From assembly GCF_003201815.1 (NCBI RefSeq), contig NZ_QJKB01000001.1:434001-498000 (forward strand): a stretch of DNA of 64,000 nucleotides, in the 5' to 3' direction. Source of the DNA: Undibacterium pigrum (GTDB taxonomy: Bacteria > Pseudomonadota > Gammaproteobacteria > Burkholderiales > Burkholderiaceae_D). This document shows, in pieces, positions 8,900 through 16,947 of this stretch (position 1 is its first letter; every line of letters begins with the position of its first letter). The translations under genes were made by a program, and so were the position numbers. Under the pieces are notes generated by a model. That model searched no databases, was not told the DNA's origin, and saw nothing but the letters and a program-made list of their open reading frames with translations.

Positions 8900-9778
8900 A
8901 TGGATGTCTGCAGTCCGGCATTACCTTCAAGTGCCACAAAATCACACTGGCAAGCCAGCCTGCAACTGGGCTTTAGCAAGGATGGTGATGTCACGCGCCT
9001 GACAGAACGCAAACACAATGGCCCCCTGCGTGTGCAAAAGCCTTTGTATCCTGAAGGGGATGAGGTTTGCCATGCCATCATCATCCACCCTCCAGGTGGG
9101 GTAGTCGGTGGCGATCAGTTAAAGGTCGATGTGAAGTTGGCAGCTGATACCCATGCACTGGTAACTACACCGGGTGCGGCGAAATGGTATCGCAGTAATG
9201 GCTACCTATCCGCACAACATATTAATCTGAAACTGGATGCAGGTGCCAGGCTGGAATGGCTGCCGCAAGAAACCATCTTTTTTGACGATGCCTGTGTCGA
9301 TTTGCACCAGACCATATATCTGGCGGCAGATGCGAGGCTGATTGCGGCTGATATTTTTTGCTTTGGCCGCACTGCCTCTGGCGAAACCTATAACAGTGGC
9401 CGGATCAAACAGCATTGCAGCATCTATCGTGAAGACAAGATGATCTGGCATGAACAGGGCAGTTTGCAAGGTGGCAGCCCTACTATGCAAAGTCCTTTGG
9501 GTTTGAATGGCAAATCTGTGTCGGCGATGGTGCTGGCTTCTGGTGCCATGCTGTCTGGCGAACAATTGCAGGTATTGCGTGAACAAACATCGGCCTTGTT
9601 GTCTGCGCGTGAAGCGGACGCCATGTGTGGCGTCACGCAAATGAAGTCTGTTATTGTTGCACGCTATCTGGGCAACTCCAGTGAAGTTGCCCGGCTTTGG
9701 TTGCAGCTGGTGTGGCTACATTTACGCCCTGTCGTGATTGGGTGTGATGCCAAAATTCCGCGCATCTGGAACACTTGA
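8900..9778 (+). CDS. ureD: urease accessory protein UreD
   Basis: UreD (UreH) is the scaffold that binds apo-urease and receives UreF-UreG for nickel insertion. The 292-residue protein has the family's LRVQKPLYPEGDEVCHAIIIHPPGGVVGGDQL block near residues 48-80, TTPGAAKWYRSNG, LEWLPQETIFFD, and the usual C-terminal segment LRPVVIGCDAKIPRIWNT. No signal peptide is present, as expected. It follows urtE directly. The rest of the urease genes lie 7.3 kb downstream, an unusual split. Its last 57 bases overlap the 3' end of the opposite-strand epimerase gene. No strong ribosome site precedes the ATG, so translation may depend on coupling to urtE. Confidence 0.93.
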   Translation: MDVCSPALPSSATKSHWQASLQLGFSKDGDVTRLTERKHNGPLRVQKPLYPEGDEVCHAIIIHPPGGVVGGDQLKVDVKLAADTHALVTTPGAAKWYRSNGYLSAQHINLKLDAGARLEWLPQETIFFDDACVDLHQTIYLAADARLIAADIFCFGRTASGETYNSGRIKQHCSIYREDKMIWHEQGSLQGGSPTMQSPLGLNGKSVSAMVLASGAMLSGEQLQVLREQTSALLSAREADAMCGVTQMKSVIVARYLGNSSEVARLWLQLVWLHLRPVVIGCDAKIPRIWNT

Positions 9779-10789
9779 TTCATAGCCAGCATTACGCTTG
9801 ATGCAACCCAGACCTGCCAGGCTGGAACGAACTGCCACATCCAGTGGTGTACGTGGTTCTTCACCCAAAAAGTCTACCAAAGCCTGGTTCGACATTTTGA
9901 CTTCATTGCGCCACAGGTAACGCATTTCCAGCATTTCCTTGAAGGTTTGCTTGAAAGGTGCCAGCAATGTGAACACTGGCCATGGGAACCAGCTTGCCTT
10001 CAATGTTGGCTGGGCAGTGACGCGGCCAATTGCGGCGACCATTTGTTTGCCATCATGATCCCAATGGCCTTCCATATGGAAGCGGGCAAAATTACCGAGT
10101 TCTTTTTCACGTTCCAGCAAACGCACCATGGTTTCCGCTACGTCAGGCAAGTAAGCCCATTGATGACCAACACCAGTACTGCCGGGGTAGCGCACGATAC
10201 TCACTGGCTTGCCCGGTGTTACCAGACCTTGTGAAAACCAGTTGTTGGCAGCCTTGGGGCCAAAGAAATCACCGGCTCTGACGACGAGAGACTTGATACC
10301 CTTGCTGGCAGCCAGACGCAGACGGTGTTCCATTTCTACCCGGATTTTCCCTTTTTTAGTGATAGGGAACTGTGACGCGTTTTCTGCGATCAGGGGGAAT
10401 GCGTCCGGACCAAAATTATAAACCGTGCCTGGCAGCAGTATGCGTGCGCCACTGGCCTGGGCCGCTGCGATGGTATTGTCTATCATAGGCAGTACCAGTT
10501 TTTCCCAGTCACGGTAGCCAGGTGGGTTGACAGCGTGGACGATGACAGACTTTCCTGCCGCAGCTTGCACCACATCGTCCTGCACCATGACGTCACCTTT
10601 CATCCAGATATGCGCTGCTGTTTTATCTTTCACTTGATCAGGATTGCGGTGCAGGGTAGTGACCTGCCAGCCGCGTTGCATCAGCAAGCGCGCTACTTCA
10701 CCACCTACGCCACCAGTTGCACCCAATACCAGGGCTTGTTTATTAGCTTGAGTGTTGTTTTGGATGTTGCTGGAAGTTTGCTGGTTCAT
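9722..10789 (-). CDS. NAD(P)-dependent epimerase/dehydratase (NmrA/SDR-like)
   Basis: This encodes a 355-residue atypical or extended SDR-type protein. The Rossmann fingerprint VLGATGGVGGEVARLL is near residue 22, followed by DVMVQDDVVQAAAG and HAVNPPGYRDWEKLV. The region around LLPGTVYNFGPDAF carries the Tyr but not the usual YxxxK pair, so catalysis by the classical triad is uncertain. The start is the ATG at 10789 with a perfect AAGGAG seven bases upstream; a longer frame to 10840 has no support. The gene is divergent from the LysR regulator 97 bases away, which probably controls it. About 18 C-terminal residues are encoded antisense to the end of ureD and may be an extension beyond the family's usual end. 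Confidence 0.82.
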   Translation of the reverse strand: MNQQTSSNIQNNTQANKQALVLGATGGVGGEVARLLMQRGWQVTTLHRNPDQVKDKTAAHIWMKGDVMVQDDVVQAAAGKSVIVHAVNPPGYRDWEKLVLPMIDNTIAAAQASGARILLPGTVYNFGPDAFPLIAENASQFPITKKGKIRVEMEHRLRLAASKGIKSLVVRAGDFFGPKAANNWFSQGLVTPGKPVSIVRYPGSTGVGHQWAYLPDVAETMVRLLEREKELGNFARFHMEGHWDHDGKQMVAAIGRVTAQPTLKASWFPWPVFTLLAPFKQTFKEMLEMRYLWRNEVKMSNQALVDFLGEEPRTPLDVAVRSSLAGLGCIKRNAGYESSVPDARNFGITPNHDRA

Positions 10790-10843
10790 TTTGTTACTCC
10801 TTAATGTTTGGTTGATGTAGTCATTGTGTATCTTTGCCAAGCT

Positions 10844-10888
10844 ATATACAATTCTCTAAAACTGCATAGGTGATATACATTTCTGTAT
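10844..10888. promoter_or_regulatory. putative LysR-type operator in the divergent promoter
   Basis: In the 97-base gap between the epimerase and LysR genes, two related copies occur: TATATACAATTCT (from 10844) and GATATACATTTCT (from 10873). The second is part of the inverted repeat ATACA-TTTC-TGTAT (10875-10888), which fits a LysR T-N11-A type site and runs into the LysR start codon at 10887. This arrangement suggests autoregulation and control of the divergent gene. Confidence 0.45.
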
Positions 10889-11783
10889 GGATGACAAGAA
10901 TATCCACTGGGATTACTACCGCACTGCCCTGGCCGTGCTGGAAGAAGGTTCGCTATCAGGCGCTGCCCGCGCCCTGGGCTTGACCCAACCTACCGTAGGG
11001 CGGCATATCGAGGCACTTGAAAATGCCTTAGGTACGAGTCTGTTTGTGCGCAACCAATCTGGCCTGTCGCCTACTATTGCCGCGCTGGCCATGAAGCCTT
11101 ATGCAGAAAGCTTGCGGGCAACTGAAAGTGCCTTGTTGCGCAGTGTGTCAGCAGAGGCAAATGAGGTAAGGGGTACAGTACGCGTTACCGCGTCAGAAGT
11201 CATGGGAGTAGAGATATTGCCGGGCATGTTGACAGGTTTGCGGCAAGATTATCCTGAACTGAGCATAGAACTACAGATATCCAACCACACTCAGGATTTG
11301 CTCAAGCGTGATGCAGACATTGCCATACGCAATACCGAGCCCTTGCAGGACGCATTGATCGCGCGCCGTGCAGGTACGATCAGTCTTGGTTTTTTTGCCC
11401 ATGCAGATTATCTGACACGTCACGGTATGCCAGCTGACATGGACGCGTTGAAAGACCATAGCCTGATAGGCTTTGACCAGGAATTTCCTTATATCAGGGC
11501 TTTGCAAAAACGTTATCCACAGATCCAGCGCGCAGCCTTTGCCTTGCGTGCTGATAGTGATCTGGTGCAGTTTTCTGCCATACGCCAGGGCTATGGCATA
11601 GGCATTTGCCAGCTTGGCTTAGCTACGCAGCACACCTACTTACAGCGCGTGCTAGCAGATGAATTTCAAATTGATTTCCCGGTATGGGTAGTCATGCATG
11701 AAGATTTGCGGTCCAGCCAGCGTTACCGGATTACCTTTGATCATCTGGTCAAGGAACTGCAAGCCTTGTTGCAAAAGGGATGA
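10887..11783 (+). CDS. LysR-family transcriptional regulator
   Basis: This is a 298-residue LysR-type regulator. The N-terminal winged helix-turn-helix covers residues about 7-65, with the family signature EEGSLSGAARALGLTQPTVGRHIEALENALG. A periplasmic-binding-protein-like effector domain follows (about 90-295), with GTVRVTASEVMGVEILPGML at its start. It belongs to the group of LysR regulators that often sit divergent to a short-chain dehydrogenase-like or NmrA-like gene, as here. The ATG at 10887 overlaps a palindromic candidate operator, so repression of its own gene is plausible. The inducer is unknown. Confidence 0.9.
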   Translation: MDDKNIHWDYYRTALAVLEEGSLSGAARALGLTQPTVGRHIEALENALGTSLFVRNQSGLSPTIAALAMKPYAESLRATESALLRSVSAEANEVRGTVRVTASEVMGVEILPGMLTGLRQDYPELSIELQISNHTQDLLKRDADIAIRNTEPLQDALIARRAGTISLGFFAHADYLTRHGMPADMDALKDHSLIGFDQEFPYIRALQKRYPQIQRAAFALRADSDLVQFSAIRQGYGIGICQLGLATQHTYLQRVLADEFQIDFPVWVVMHEDLRSSQRYRITFDHLVKELQALLQKG

Positions 11784-11788
11784 TTTGC

Positions 11789-12733
11789 TCAGGCTTTGAC
11801 CAGCAAATGCGGGTGCTGGGCAGACAATTCTTGCCAGGCATCAAAACCACCTGAAAATGGCCTGACATCCTTAAATCCCAACTGTCTCAAAGTATGCGCT
11901 GCATGTACTGCGCCTGCATCACCAGGGCAGGCGCAGATGGTGATGATCATTTCATTCGGTGACCAGTGCCTGGCCGCATTGCCAACCTGCTTGACCTCGC
12001 TGACCATGGCATGGGGTATGGTGCCAGTTTCTGCAATCAGCGCCGGGCTGCGCAAATCGATGATATGGGGCAGGGTGTTGGTTTTGAGTGTATCTGACAT
12101 TTCAGTCGCACTGAAATGAGGGATGGACGCGAGTTTTTCAAAGCGTTTCTTTTGCCAGAATTTCCAGGCCAGCCAGCTCAATACCAGGGCAATGAAAATT
12201 GCCGCGATACGTATACCCTGTGCCGACAAAAACACCAGACCAGCTTCAATTTGCACCTGCAAGGCAAAACCAGCCAACAGAGCCAAGCCCGCCCATAAAG
12301 CGGCACCTGCAGCAGAAGCCAGCATGAAAGAGGTGCGCGGCATACCCAAAGCACCCGCCACTGGTGGTGCCACGGTAGAAAAGCCAGGGATAAATTTACC
12401 CACCACCAGCGACCACACACCCCAACGATGAAACCTTGCTTCGGTCTGGTTCACGCATGACCCTGGGTTGATCGACATCTTGCATAAAAACTTCAGCACG
12501 CTGTAGCCAAATTTCTTGCCTGCCTGGTACCAGATCAGGTCAGCAATCAATGAAGCGCCTACCGCTGCCATCAACAACACCAGCAATTGCCCGGATTGTG
12601 TGGCCTGGCTGGCATTGAACATCATGGTCGGCACTGCAGGCACAGGCAAGCCCAGTTGCTGCAGCAAGACATTGACAAACACCATCAAACTATCGTTTTG
12701 ACGAAAAAATTCTGTCAGCCAGCCTTGTTGCAT
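11789..12733 (-). CDS. DedA-family membrane protein fused to a rhodanese domain
   Basis: This is a two-domain protein of about 314 residues. The N-terminal half (about 1-200) is a DedA/SNARE-associated (VTT) membrane domain with four to five spans, including the conserved SLIADLIWYQAGKKFGYSVL and the FIPGFSTVAPPVAGALGM motif with its key Pro-Gly. The C-terminal part (about 215-314) is a cytoplasmic rhodanese-like domain; its active-site loop is ITICACPGDAGA, with a Cys at the expected position, followed by GGFDAWQEL. DedA proteins are linked to lipid scrambling; what the sulfurtransferase adds is unknown. Such fusions are seen in other betaproteobacteria. The ATG at 12733 has GGAA upstream and is preferred over the TTG at 12739. 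It converges on the LysR gene with a five-base gap. Confidence 0.88.
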   Translation of the reverse strand: MQQGWLTEFFRQNDSLMVFVNVLLQQLGLPVPAVPTMMFNASQATQSGQLLVLLMAAVGASLIADLIWYQAGKKFGYSVLKFLCKMSINPGSCVNQTEARFHRWGVWSLVVGKFIPGFSTVAPPVAGALGMPRTSFMLASAAGAALWAGLALLAGFALQVQIEAGLVFLSAQGIRIAAIFIALVLSWLAWKFWQKKRFEKLASIPHFSATEMSDTLKTNTLPHIIDLRSPALIAETGTIPHAMVSEVKQVGNAARHWSPNEMIITICACPGDAGAVHAAHTLRQLGFKDVRPFSGGFDAWQELSAQHPHLLVKA

Positions 12734-12746
12734 ATGCAATTCCGTT

Positions 12747-12766
12747 AGTAATCATGAGTAATCATG
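12747..12766. repeat. perfect tandem 10-bp repeat upstream of the DedA gene
   Basis: AGTAATCATG occurs twice in a row directly upstream (minus-strand sense) of the DedA-rhodanese start. One helical turn of spacing makes a regulator-binding site possible, but no regulator is known. The rest of the 162-base gap to the PLP-enzyme stop codon shows no gene. Confidence 0.4.
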
Positions 12767-12895
12767 CTGTGAGCAGGCATAGAACAGTAAAAGTAAAATC
12801 CGTCTATGTTTATGCCTGAGTGAACCCCTATTGTAGGGCATTGCAAGGCTTTGCATATCACGCATGTGATGCCTGTTGCAAACTGAACAGCTGCT

Positions 12896-13969
12896 TCAGG
12901 CGGCCAGTCCATGCGCTGATGATCCCGCCCTGGCAAGCAATTCAGCATATCTGGCTGGGTCTACATTGGAGCCACAGACAATTACCGCCACCCGTTTGCC
13001 CGCAAGCCTTTGACGCAAAGGGCCAAACAAGCCTGCAGTGGCAACCGCTGCCGCAGGTTCAGCCACCAGCTTGACGTCATGATACAAATCCGACATCGCA
13101 GTACAGATTTCATCATCACTGACCCTGACAACTTCGTCCACAAAACGCTGGCATACCCTAAAACTGTAATCCATGGCATATGGTGCGCACAGGCTGTCGG
13201 CTATGCTATCGACCTCCTTTAATTTCTCTGGCTGGCCAGACTGAAAGCTGCGGTACATGGCATCTGCACCATAGGGTTCAACTCCATAGACGGCACAATG
13301 GGGTGCCAGTTGTTTGACAGCAGAAGCAATGCCGCCACATAGACCGCCACCACCGATAGGTACGATCACGGCATCCAGTTGCACCACCTGCTGCATTAGT
13401 TCCAGACCTACCGTTGCTGTGCCCAGTGCGGTCAACGGTCCATCATAAGGGTGGATCATGGTGCGCTGCTCTTCTTCCATAATGCGCTGTCCCAGTGTGA
13501 ATGCCTTGTGCATGTCCGCTTCCAGTATCACTTCCGCACCATCTTGCCGACAAGCCTTGATGCGGGTAGGGCTGGCATGGCGTGGCAACACCACTTTGCA
13601 AGACACGCCTGCCAGCTTGGCCGCATAGGCTACCGCCATTGCATGATTGCCCGCGCTGACAGCGACCACGCCACGCTCACGTGCATCTGCATCCAGCGCA
13701 GATATGCAATTCAAAGCCCCGCGTAATTTGAACGTACCGGTTTTTTGGAACAACTCCAGCTTCAGCCAGACTTCAGTATCAGACTCCAGTTTGTCTAGCG
13801 CAGACCCGGTTTGCCAGTGCCAGACAGGGGTATGCAAAACCTGTTGCGATAAGCTGGCCGCAGTCTTGCGGATATCTGCAAGCGAAGGATAAGGAAAACC
13901 AGCAATCAATAATTTGGATGATAAGGACGTAGGGGTGTGCACAGGCCTGTCTGTAGCGACGTGGGACAT
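12896..13969 (-). CDS. PLP-dependent threonine/serine dehydratase-like enzyme
   Basis: This is a 357-residue fold-type II PLP enzyme, most like the short (catabolic-type) threonine/serine dehydratases or serine racemases that lack the C-terminal regulatory ACT domain. The Schiff-base Lys is in KTGTFKLRGALN (about residue 75), the substrate loop is SAGNHAMAVAYAA, and the phosphate-binding glycine loop is VPIGGGGLCGGIAS. The ATG at 13969 is preceded by GGAG at good spacing, so the upstream extension to 14044 is rejected. The likely reaction is deamination of L-threonine or L-serine to 2-oxobutyrate or pyruvate. A Val/Ile-rich short frame with its own promoter lies upstream and could be a leader peptide, which would tie the gene to branched-chain amino acid supply. 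Confidence 0.85.
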   Translation of the reverse strand: MSHVATDRPVHTPTSLSSKLLIAGFPYPSLADIRKTAASLSQQVLHTPVWHWQTGSALDKLESDTEVWLKLELFQKTGTFKLRGALNCISALDADARERGVVAVSAGNHAMAVAYAAKLAGVSCKVVLPRHASPTRIKACRQDGAEVILEADMHKAFTLGQRIMEEEQRTMIHPYDGPLTALGTATVGLELMQQVVQLDAVIVPIGGGGLCGGIASAVKQLAPHCAVYGVEPYGADAMYRSFQSGQPEKLKEVDSIADSLCAPYAMDYSFRVCQRFVDEVVRVSDDEICTAMSDLYHDVKLVAEPAAAVATAGLFGPLRQRLAGKRVAVIVCGSNVDPARYAELLARAGSSAHGLAA

Positions 13970-14124
13970 AAAAACTCCAGAATAAAAATCAGCAGAAAAA
14001 ATCGAAGAAGGCGTGGGCGCGATGGTGACAACAATAAGTGACAATAATAAGTAACAGCAATAGCGCTCAGGACATCAAAACAGGATGAGCTGAAGGGCCG
14101 CCAGGCACCGGCATACGCCGTAGC

Positions 14125-14262
14125 TTAACGACCCGGAATAATTCGAATAATGGAAATGTCGCAGATGGAAACAACAGGCAGCGCAATCGCGTGCACGACA
14201 ACAGATGCGGCATTAATTGCGCATAAGTTCGTGTTCAGCAGGGGATGGGTAATTGCGTGCAT
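14125..14262 (-). CDS. putative leaderless, Val/Ile-rich leader peptide (45 aa)
   Basis: This 45-residue frame lies 155 bases upstream of the threonine dehydratase-like gene on the same strand. Eighteen of its residues are Ile, Val or Leu, clustered towards the end (VVVHAIALPVVSI, then ISIIRIIPGR). That composition resembles the ilv-type attenuator leader peptides of other proteobacteria. A near-consensus sigma-70 promoter upstream would place the first transcribed base exactly on the A of its ATG, so it would be a leaderless mRNA. The following 155 bases have small hairpins and T-rich patches, but I could not draw a convincing terminator/antiterminator pair. The frame may be chance. The link to attenuation is inference. 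Confidence 0.4.
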   Translation of the reverse strand: MHAITHPLLNTNLCAINAASVVVHAIALPVVSICDISIIRIIPGR

Positions 14263-14268
14263 GGAAAA

Positions 14269-14297
14269 ACTATAACCAATCCCGGGAATATTGGCAA
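14269..14297 (-). promoter_or_regulatory. strong sigma-70 promoter for the leader/dehydratase transcript
   Basis: Read on the minus strand, TTGCCA (14297-14292) and TATAGT (14274-14269) are separated by exactly 17 bases; each hexamer matches consensus at five of six positions. The predicted first transcribed base is 14262, which is the A of an ATG. The promoter lies just downstream of the terminator of the preceding minus-strand gene, so it would start an independent transcript. Confidence 0.6.
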
Positions 14298-14305
14298 GCA
14301 ACTTT

Positions 14306-14351
14306 AAAAAAGAGTGACAGGGCAGGTCGGGAATCCTGGCCCTGTCCACTC
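14306..14351 (-). terminator. Rho-independent terminator of the sigma / anti-sigma / secreted-protein operon
   Basis: On the minus strand a GAGTG(G)ACAGGGC arm pairs with GCCCTGTCACTC (one bulged G) around a 15-base loop and is followed by six T. It lies 38 bases after the stop codon of the preceding minus-strand gene. Confidence 0.85.
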
Positions 14352-14388
14352 ACAAGCCCTGCAAAAACGGCCCGGCTGGCCAGAGGGA

Positions 14389-15588
14389 TCAGGGTTTCTT
14401 TTCTTCGCGTCTTTCCACGATGATTTTTGGTGTCGCAGGTATTTCTTTCACTGTATACCCTTCAGGGATAGCAAATAAATTCGCCGCAGGTTCTGTGCGT
14501 TTCAAATTATTAAGCTTGTAATTCCATTCACCAGTACGTGGATCAGTTTGTTTTGCATAGACAGTCATTTGCAGTTCTGGTGAATACCAGCTTTCTGAGC
14601 TGACGCTAATCGGATTTTTATTGCCGACTTCGCCAGCAGGAATTTGGTAGGAACGCATTTTGCCTTCTGCGCGTACACCGTCAATGTCACGGCTACCCAG
14701 GTCTTTAGTGTTTCCTTTTGCTGTCCAGCGGTTATCCACGAATGCCATCGACATGGGGCTCAGGGCCATGAGACTGGTGAAATTGCCTGATGTTGAACTC
14801 AGGCTGGTGTGCAGGGCAGGCATGTCGCTGGCGTTGCCTGCACGGATGACCCTGACCTGGACTTCTTCTCGCACGTCTTTACTGCCTTCTGCCTTGTCAC
14901 CGCTGGTTTTGCGTTCTATACGCTTGACGATGACTTCGTCACCATTGCGCGTAGTTTCTACGCTGACTGTTTTTCCTTCCTGTTTGAGCTTGTCCAGCTT
15001 TTCTTTGGCTGCATCAATTTTTTCTTTGGCACTCGCCATTTTTTCATCAAGGTCTTTACCCATGTGCATTTTGGTTGCCGTCTTTTTTTCTGGCATGAGG
15101 ATGTAGCGCAGGTTTTCAACCGGGTCAACGATGACGATGTGCTGGACATTGCCTTTGCTGTCGCGCATTTCCTGACGGGTGCGGCCAGCAGCATCCCTGT
15201 AGTTCAAACTGGTGGTTTTATTGCTGATCTGGTTGCCATCGGCCAGGGTCTGGGTTTTTTCTGTGACGATTTCTGCGCTGTAAGGCGCATTTTTAATTGG
15301 CCGGATGCTATGCATGCCTTGCATGCTGACAAATGCCTGGCTCATGGCGTCGGAGACTATCCTGCTGACGTTTTTTGTGTCGGGTATGTCTGCAAGTGCA
15401 AGCATTGGGGGCATTGGTGGCATCGATGGAATGGGCGGCAGCGGTGGTACTGCAGGCACTTGTATGATTTCCACATGCCGACGCACAGGTTTTTCTTCGC
15501 CAGGGCTTGCAGTGTCACCGTCTGTATTGGCATTTGCCATGGCCAATGCAGAGCTTAACAATATGAAGAGTGGCAGTTTGGTTTTCAT
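14389..15588 (-). CDS. exported protein of unknown function, third gene of an ECF sigma operon
   Basis: I do not recognise this 399-residue protein. It begins with a signal peptide (KLPLFILLSSALAMANA, likely cut near ANA). A proline-rich stretch with repeated PP-Met/Ile motifs (residues about 50-70) follows, then a mixed domain in which GNVQHIVIVDPVENLRYILMPE and a charged coiled segment (about 170-200, EKMASAKEKIDAAKEKLDKL) stand out. It ends with a beta-rich region ending near FAIPEGYTVKEI. It is probably periplasmic. The ATG at 15588 has AAAGGA upstream. It follows the anti-sigma gene by about 75 bases on the same strand and ends at a terminator, so it is likely made with, and perhaps monitored by, the sigma/anti-sigma pair. 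Confidence 0.75.
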   Translation of the reverse strand: MKTKLPLFILLSSALAMANANTDGDTASPGEEKPVRRHVEIIQVPAVPPLPPIPSMPPMPPMLALADIPDTKNVSRIVSDAMSQAFVSMQGMHSIRPIKNAPYSAEIVTEKTQTLADGNQISNKTTSLNYRDAAGRTRQEMRDSKGNVQHIVIVDPVENLRYILMPEKKTATKMHMGKDLDEKMASAKEKIDAAKEKLDKLKQEGKTVSVETTRNGDEVIVKRIERKTSGDKAEGSKDVREEVQVRVIRAGNASDMPALHTSLSSTSGNFTSLMALSPMSMAFVDNRWTAKGNTKDLGSRDIDGVRAEGKMRSYQIPAGEVGNKNPISVSSESWYSPELQMTVYAKQTDPRTGEWNYKLNNLKRTEPAANLFAIPEGYTVKEIPATPKIIVERREEKKP

Positions 15589-15663
15589 GATGCGTCCTTT
15601 TCTGTGGTTCATTTTTTTCGATGCTGCTTAGTTATTGGGTAGCGTTATTGAGTAGCTAATCGC

Positions 15664-16170
15664 TTATTTCAGGAGTCGCATGGCTAATGGCTCACCATCT
15701 GCAGCGACCAGCATTTGCGCCTGTACCATGTCACCAGCTATTTCTGGCGAGACTGGCATGCCCAGGCTGGCGAGCCAGGCTGCCGGGACTTCTGCTTCCA
15801 GCATGCTTGGCGTTTCGTTATTCAGGCGCTCCAGCGGCACCAAGGCGACGAAAGGGGGAAGCTCTGTACTTGAAACAGTGGCGCTGTCCGGCGTTAATTG
15901 ATGCTGCGATGCTGGAAACATGACCGTCAGCATGAGCAGGCCAAAGCTGCCACTCAGCGTCAGCAAACCTGCCAGCCATGGGCGCAGGCGTTTGCTGCGC
16001 GCCTGTTTTTTATCATTGGCCTGTTGCTTGGCAAACGCTTGCAATAAAGTCTGCTCAATCGCAGTTGGCGTATTCATCTCCTGCAAATCTTTGCGCAAAA
16101 GACTGAACTGCTGGTCCAGCACGGCATCTGCATTACTGGCGTCCTGTGGGGTATTCATAAGATCTTTCAT
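15664..16170 (-). CDS. putative membrane anti-sigma factor
   Basis: This is a 168-residue single-span protein: a charged, helical cytoplasmic N-terminal part (about 1-62, rich in Gln, Lys and Arg), one membrane span (WLAGLLTLSGSFGLLMLTV, about 66-85), then an extracytoplasmic part of about 80 residues. This is the topology of anti-sigma factors that hold an ECF sigma at the membrane. The ATG at 16170 overlaps the sigma stop codon (ATGA), the usual coupling for such pairs; longer frames reading into the sigma gene are not credible. No zinc-binding HxxxCxxC motif was seen, so it is not a ZAS-type anti-sigma. The call rests on context and topology more than on sequence motifs. Confidence 0.7.
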   Translation of the reverse strand: MKDLMNTPQDASNADAVLDQQFSLLRKDLQEMNTPTAIEQTLLQAFAKQQANDKKQARSKRLRPWLAGLLTLSGSFGLLMLTVMFPASQHQLTPDSATVSSTELPPFVALVPLERLNNETPSMLEAEVPAAWLASLGMPVSPEIAGDMVQAQMLVAADGEPLAMRLLK

Positions 16171-16769
16171 CTTTGTGTTCCGGTTTTTGCTACAGCATCG
16201 GGGCGCCAGCCCAGTCTTTCGCTGTATTGCAATATCGCGGCTCGCGCCCGTGACAGGCGTGAGCGCACTGTGCCTATGTCTATATCGCAAATCACGGCTA
16301 TCTCTGCGTATGATAGTTCCTGCAATTCATACAAAATAATCACGTCACGATAATGAGGGCGCAATACCGCGACTGCTTGCCGCACGTGTTCAGTCATTTG
16401 CTGATGGAAGATGACATCCGCCGGTTCTGTCGTTTCACTCATCAAGACTTCTTCTCCATCTTCTTCGCTATAACCTGGTAATGGCTGGTGGCGGCGTTCT
16501 GCCTGGTCCTGTTTCAACAATAGATTCCTGGCTACGCCAAACAGAAAATTTTGCAAATTGCCCAGGCCTGCGTCATAGCGGTAAGACTTGCTCAATAAGC
16601 CCATGAAAACATCCTGCACGACATCAGCTGCCAGAGCACTCTGACCACAACGCATCAGGGCATAGCGATAAATAGGCCCCTGATGGCGCTGGTACAGACG
16701 TTGAAATGCGGCAACATCACCGTTGCGCATTTGTGTCAGCAAGCTGGAATCTGTCTCTTGGTTATCCAC
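16167..16769 (-). CDS. ECF-family RNA polymerase sigma factor
   Basis: This is a 200-residue extracytoplasmic-function sigma factor. Region 2 (about 18-85) carries AAFQRLYQRHQGPIYRYALM and ADVVQDVFMGLL, including the conserved DVVQDVF stretch that binds core polymerase and the -10 element. Region 4 (about 120-175) carries LRPHYRDVIILYELQELS and an HTH with AEIAVICDIDIGTVRSRLSRAR. The start is a GTG at 16769 without an obvious ribosome site. The gene heads an operon with a membrane anti-sigma factor and an exported protein. A GGAACTTTC element upstream is a typical ECF -35 box, so it may transcribe itself. The signal sensed is unknown. Confidence 0.9.
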   Translation of the reverse strand: MDNQETDSSLLTQMRNGDVAAFQRLYQRHQGPIYRYALMRCGQSALAADVVQDVFMGLLSKSYRYDAGLGNLQNFLFGVARNLLLKQDQAERRHQPLPGYSEEDGEEVLMSETTEPADVIFHQQMTEHVRQAVAVLRPHYRDVIILYELQELSYAEIAVICDIDIGTVRSRLSRARAAILQYSERLGWRPDAVAKTGTQR

Positions 16770-16812
16770 GTTTATTTGTAGGTTGTTTTAAGGTATTGCC
16801 TTGAGAGACTTT

Positions 16813-16821
16813 GAAAGTTCC
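16813..16821 (-). promoter_or_regulatory. putative ECF-type -35 element of the sigma operon
   Basis: On the minus strand GGAACTTTC lies 44 bases before the sigma GTG start. GGAAC is the hallmark -35 of many ECF sigma factors, and autoregulated operons are common. No matching standard -10 was recognised at 16-17 bases, so the assignment is tentative. Confidence 0.4.
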
Positions 16822-16947
16822 AATTATTTTCGCGCTATCTGCATTTATATGAAATGCACTAACTTGGTGAGATCTTGCCTTTGTTTGGTGCGTATTTTTG
16901 TAATTCAGGCTATTTGCCCTTGGTTCGAAACTTGCTGTGTTGCTTTT

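Noticed and set aside
13970-14124. Classical attenuator terminator between the Val/Ile-rich peptide and the dehydratase gene
   Set aside because: The candidate stems are short: CGGC-GTAT-GCCG, GCTCA/TGAGC, and ATCG/CGAT before T6. No convincing alternative pairing could be drawn by hand.
14809-15558. 249-codon plus-strand frame opposite the exported protein gene
   Set aside because: Rich in Phe, Cys and His in a pattern typical of antisense translation; the minus-strand gene has a signal peptide, ribosome site and operon context.
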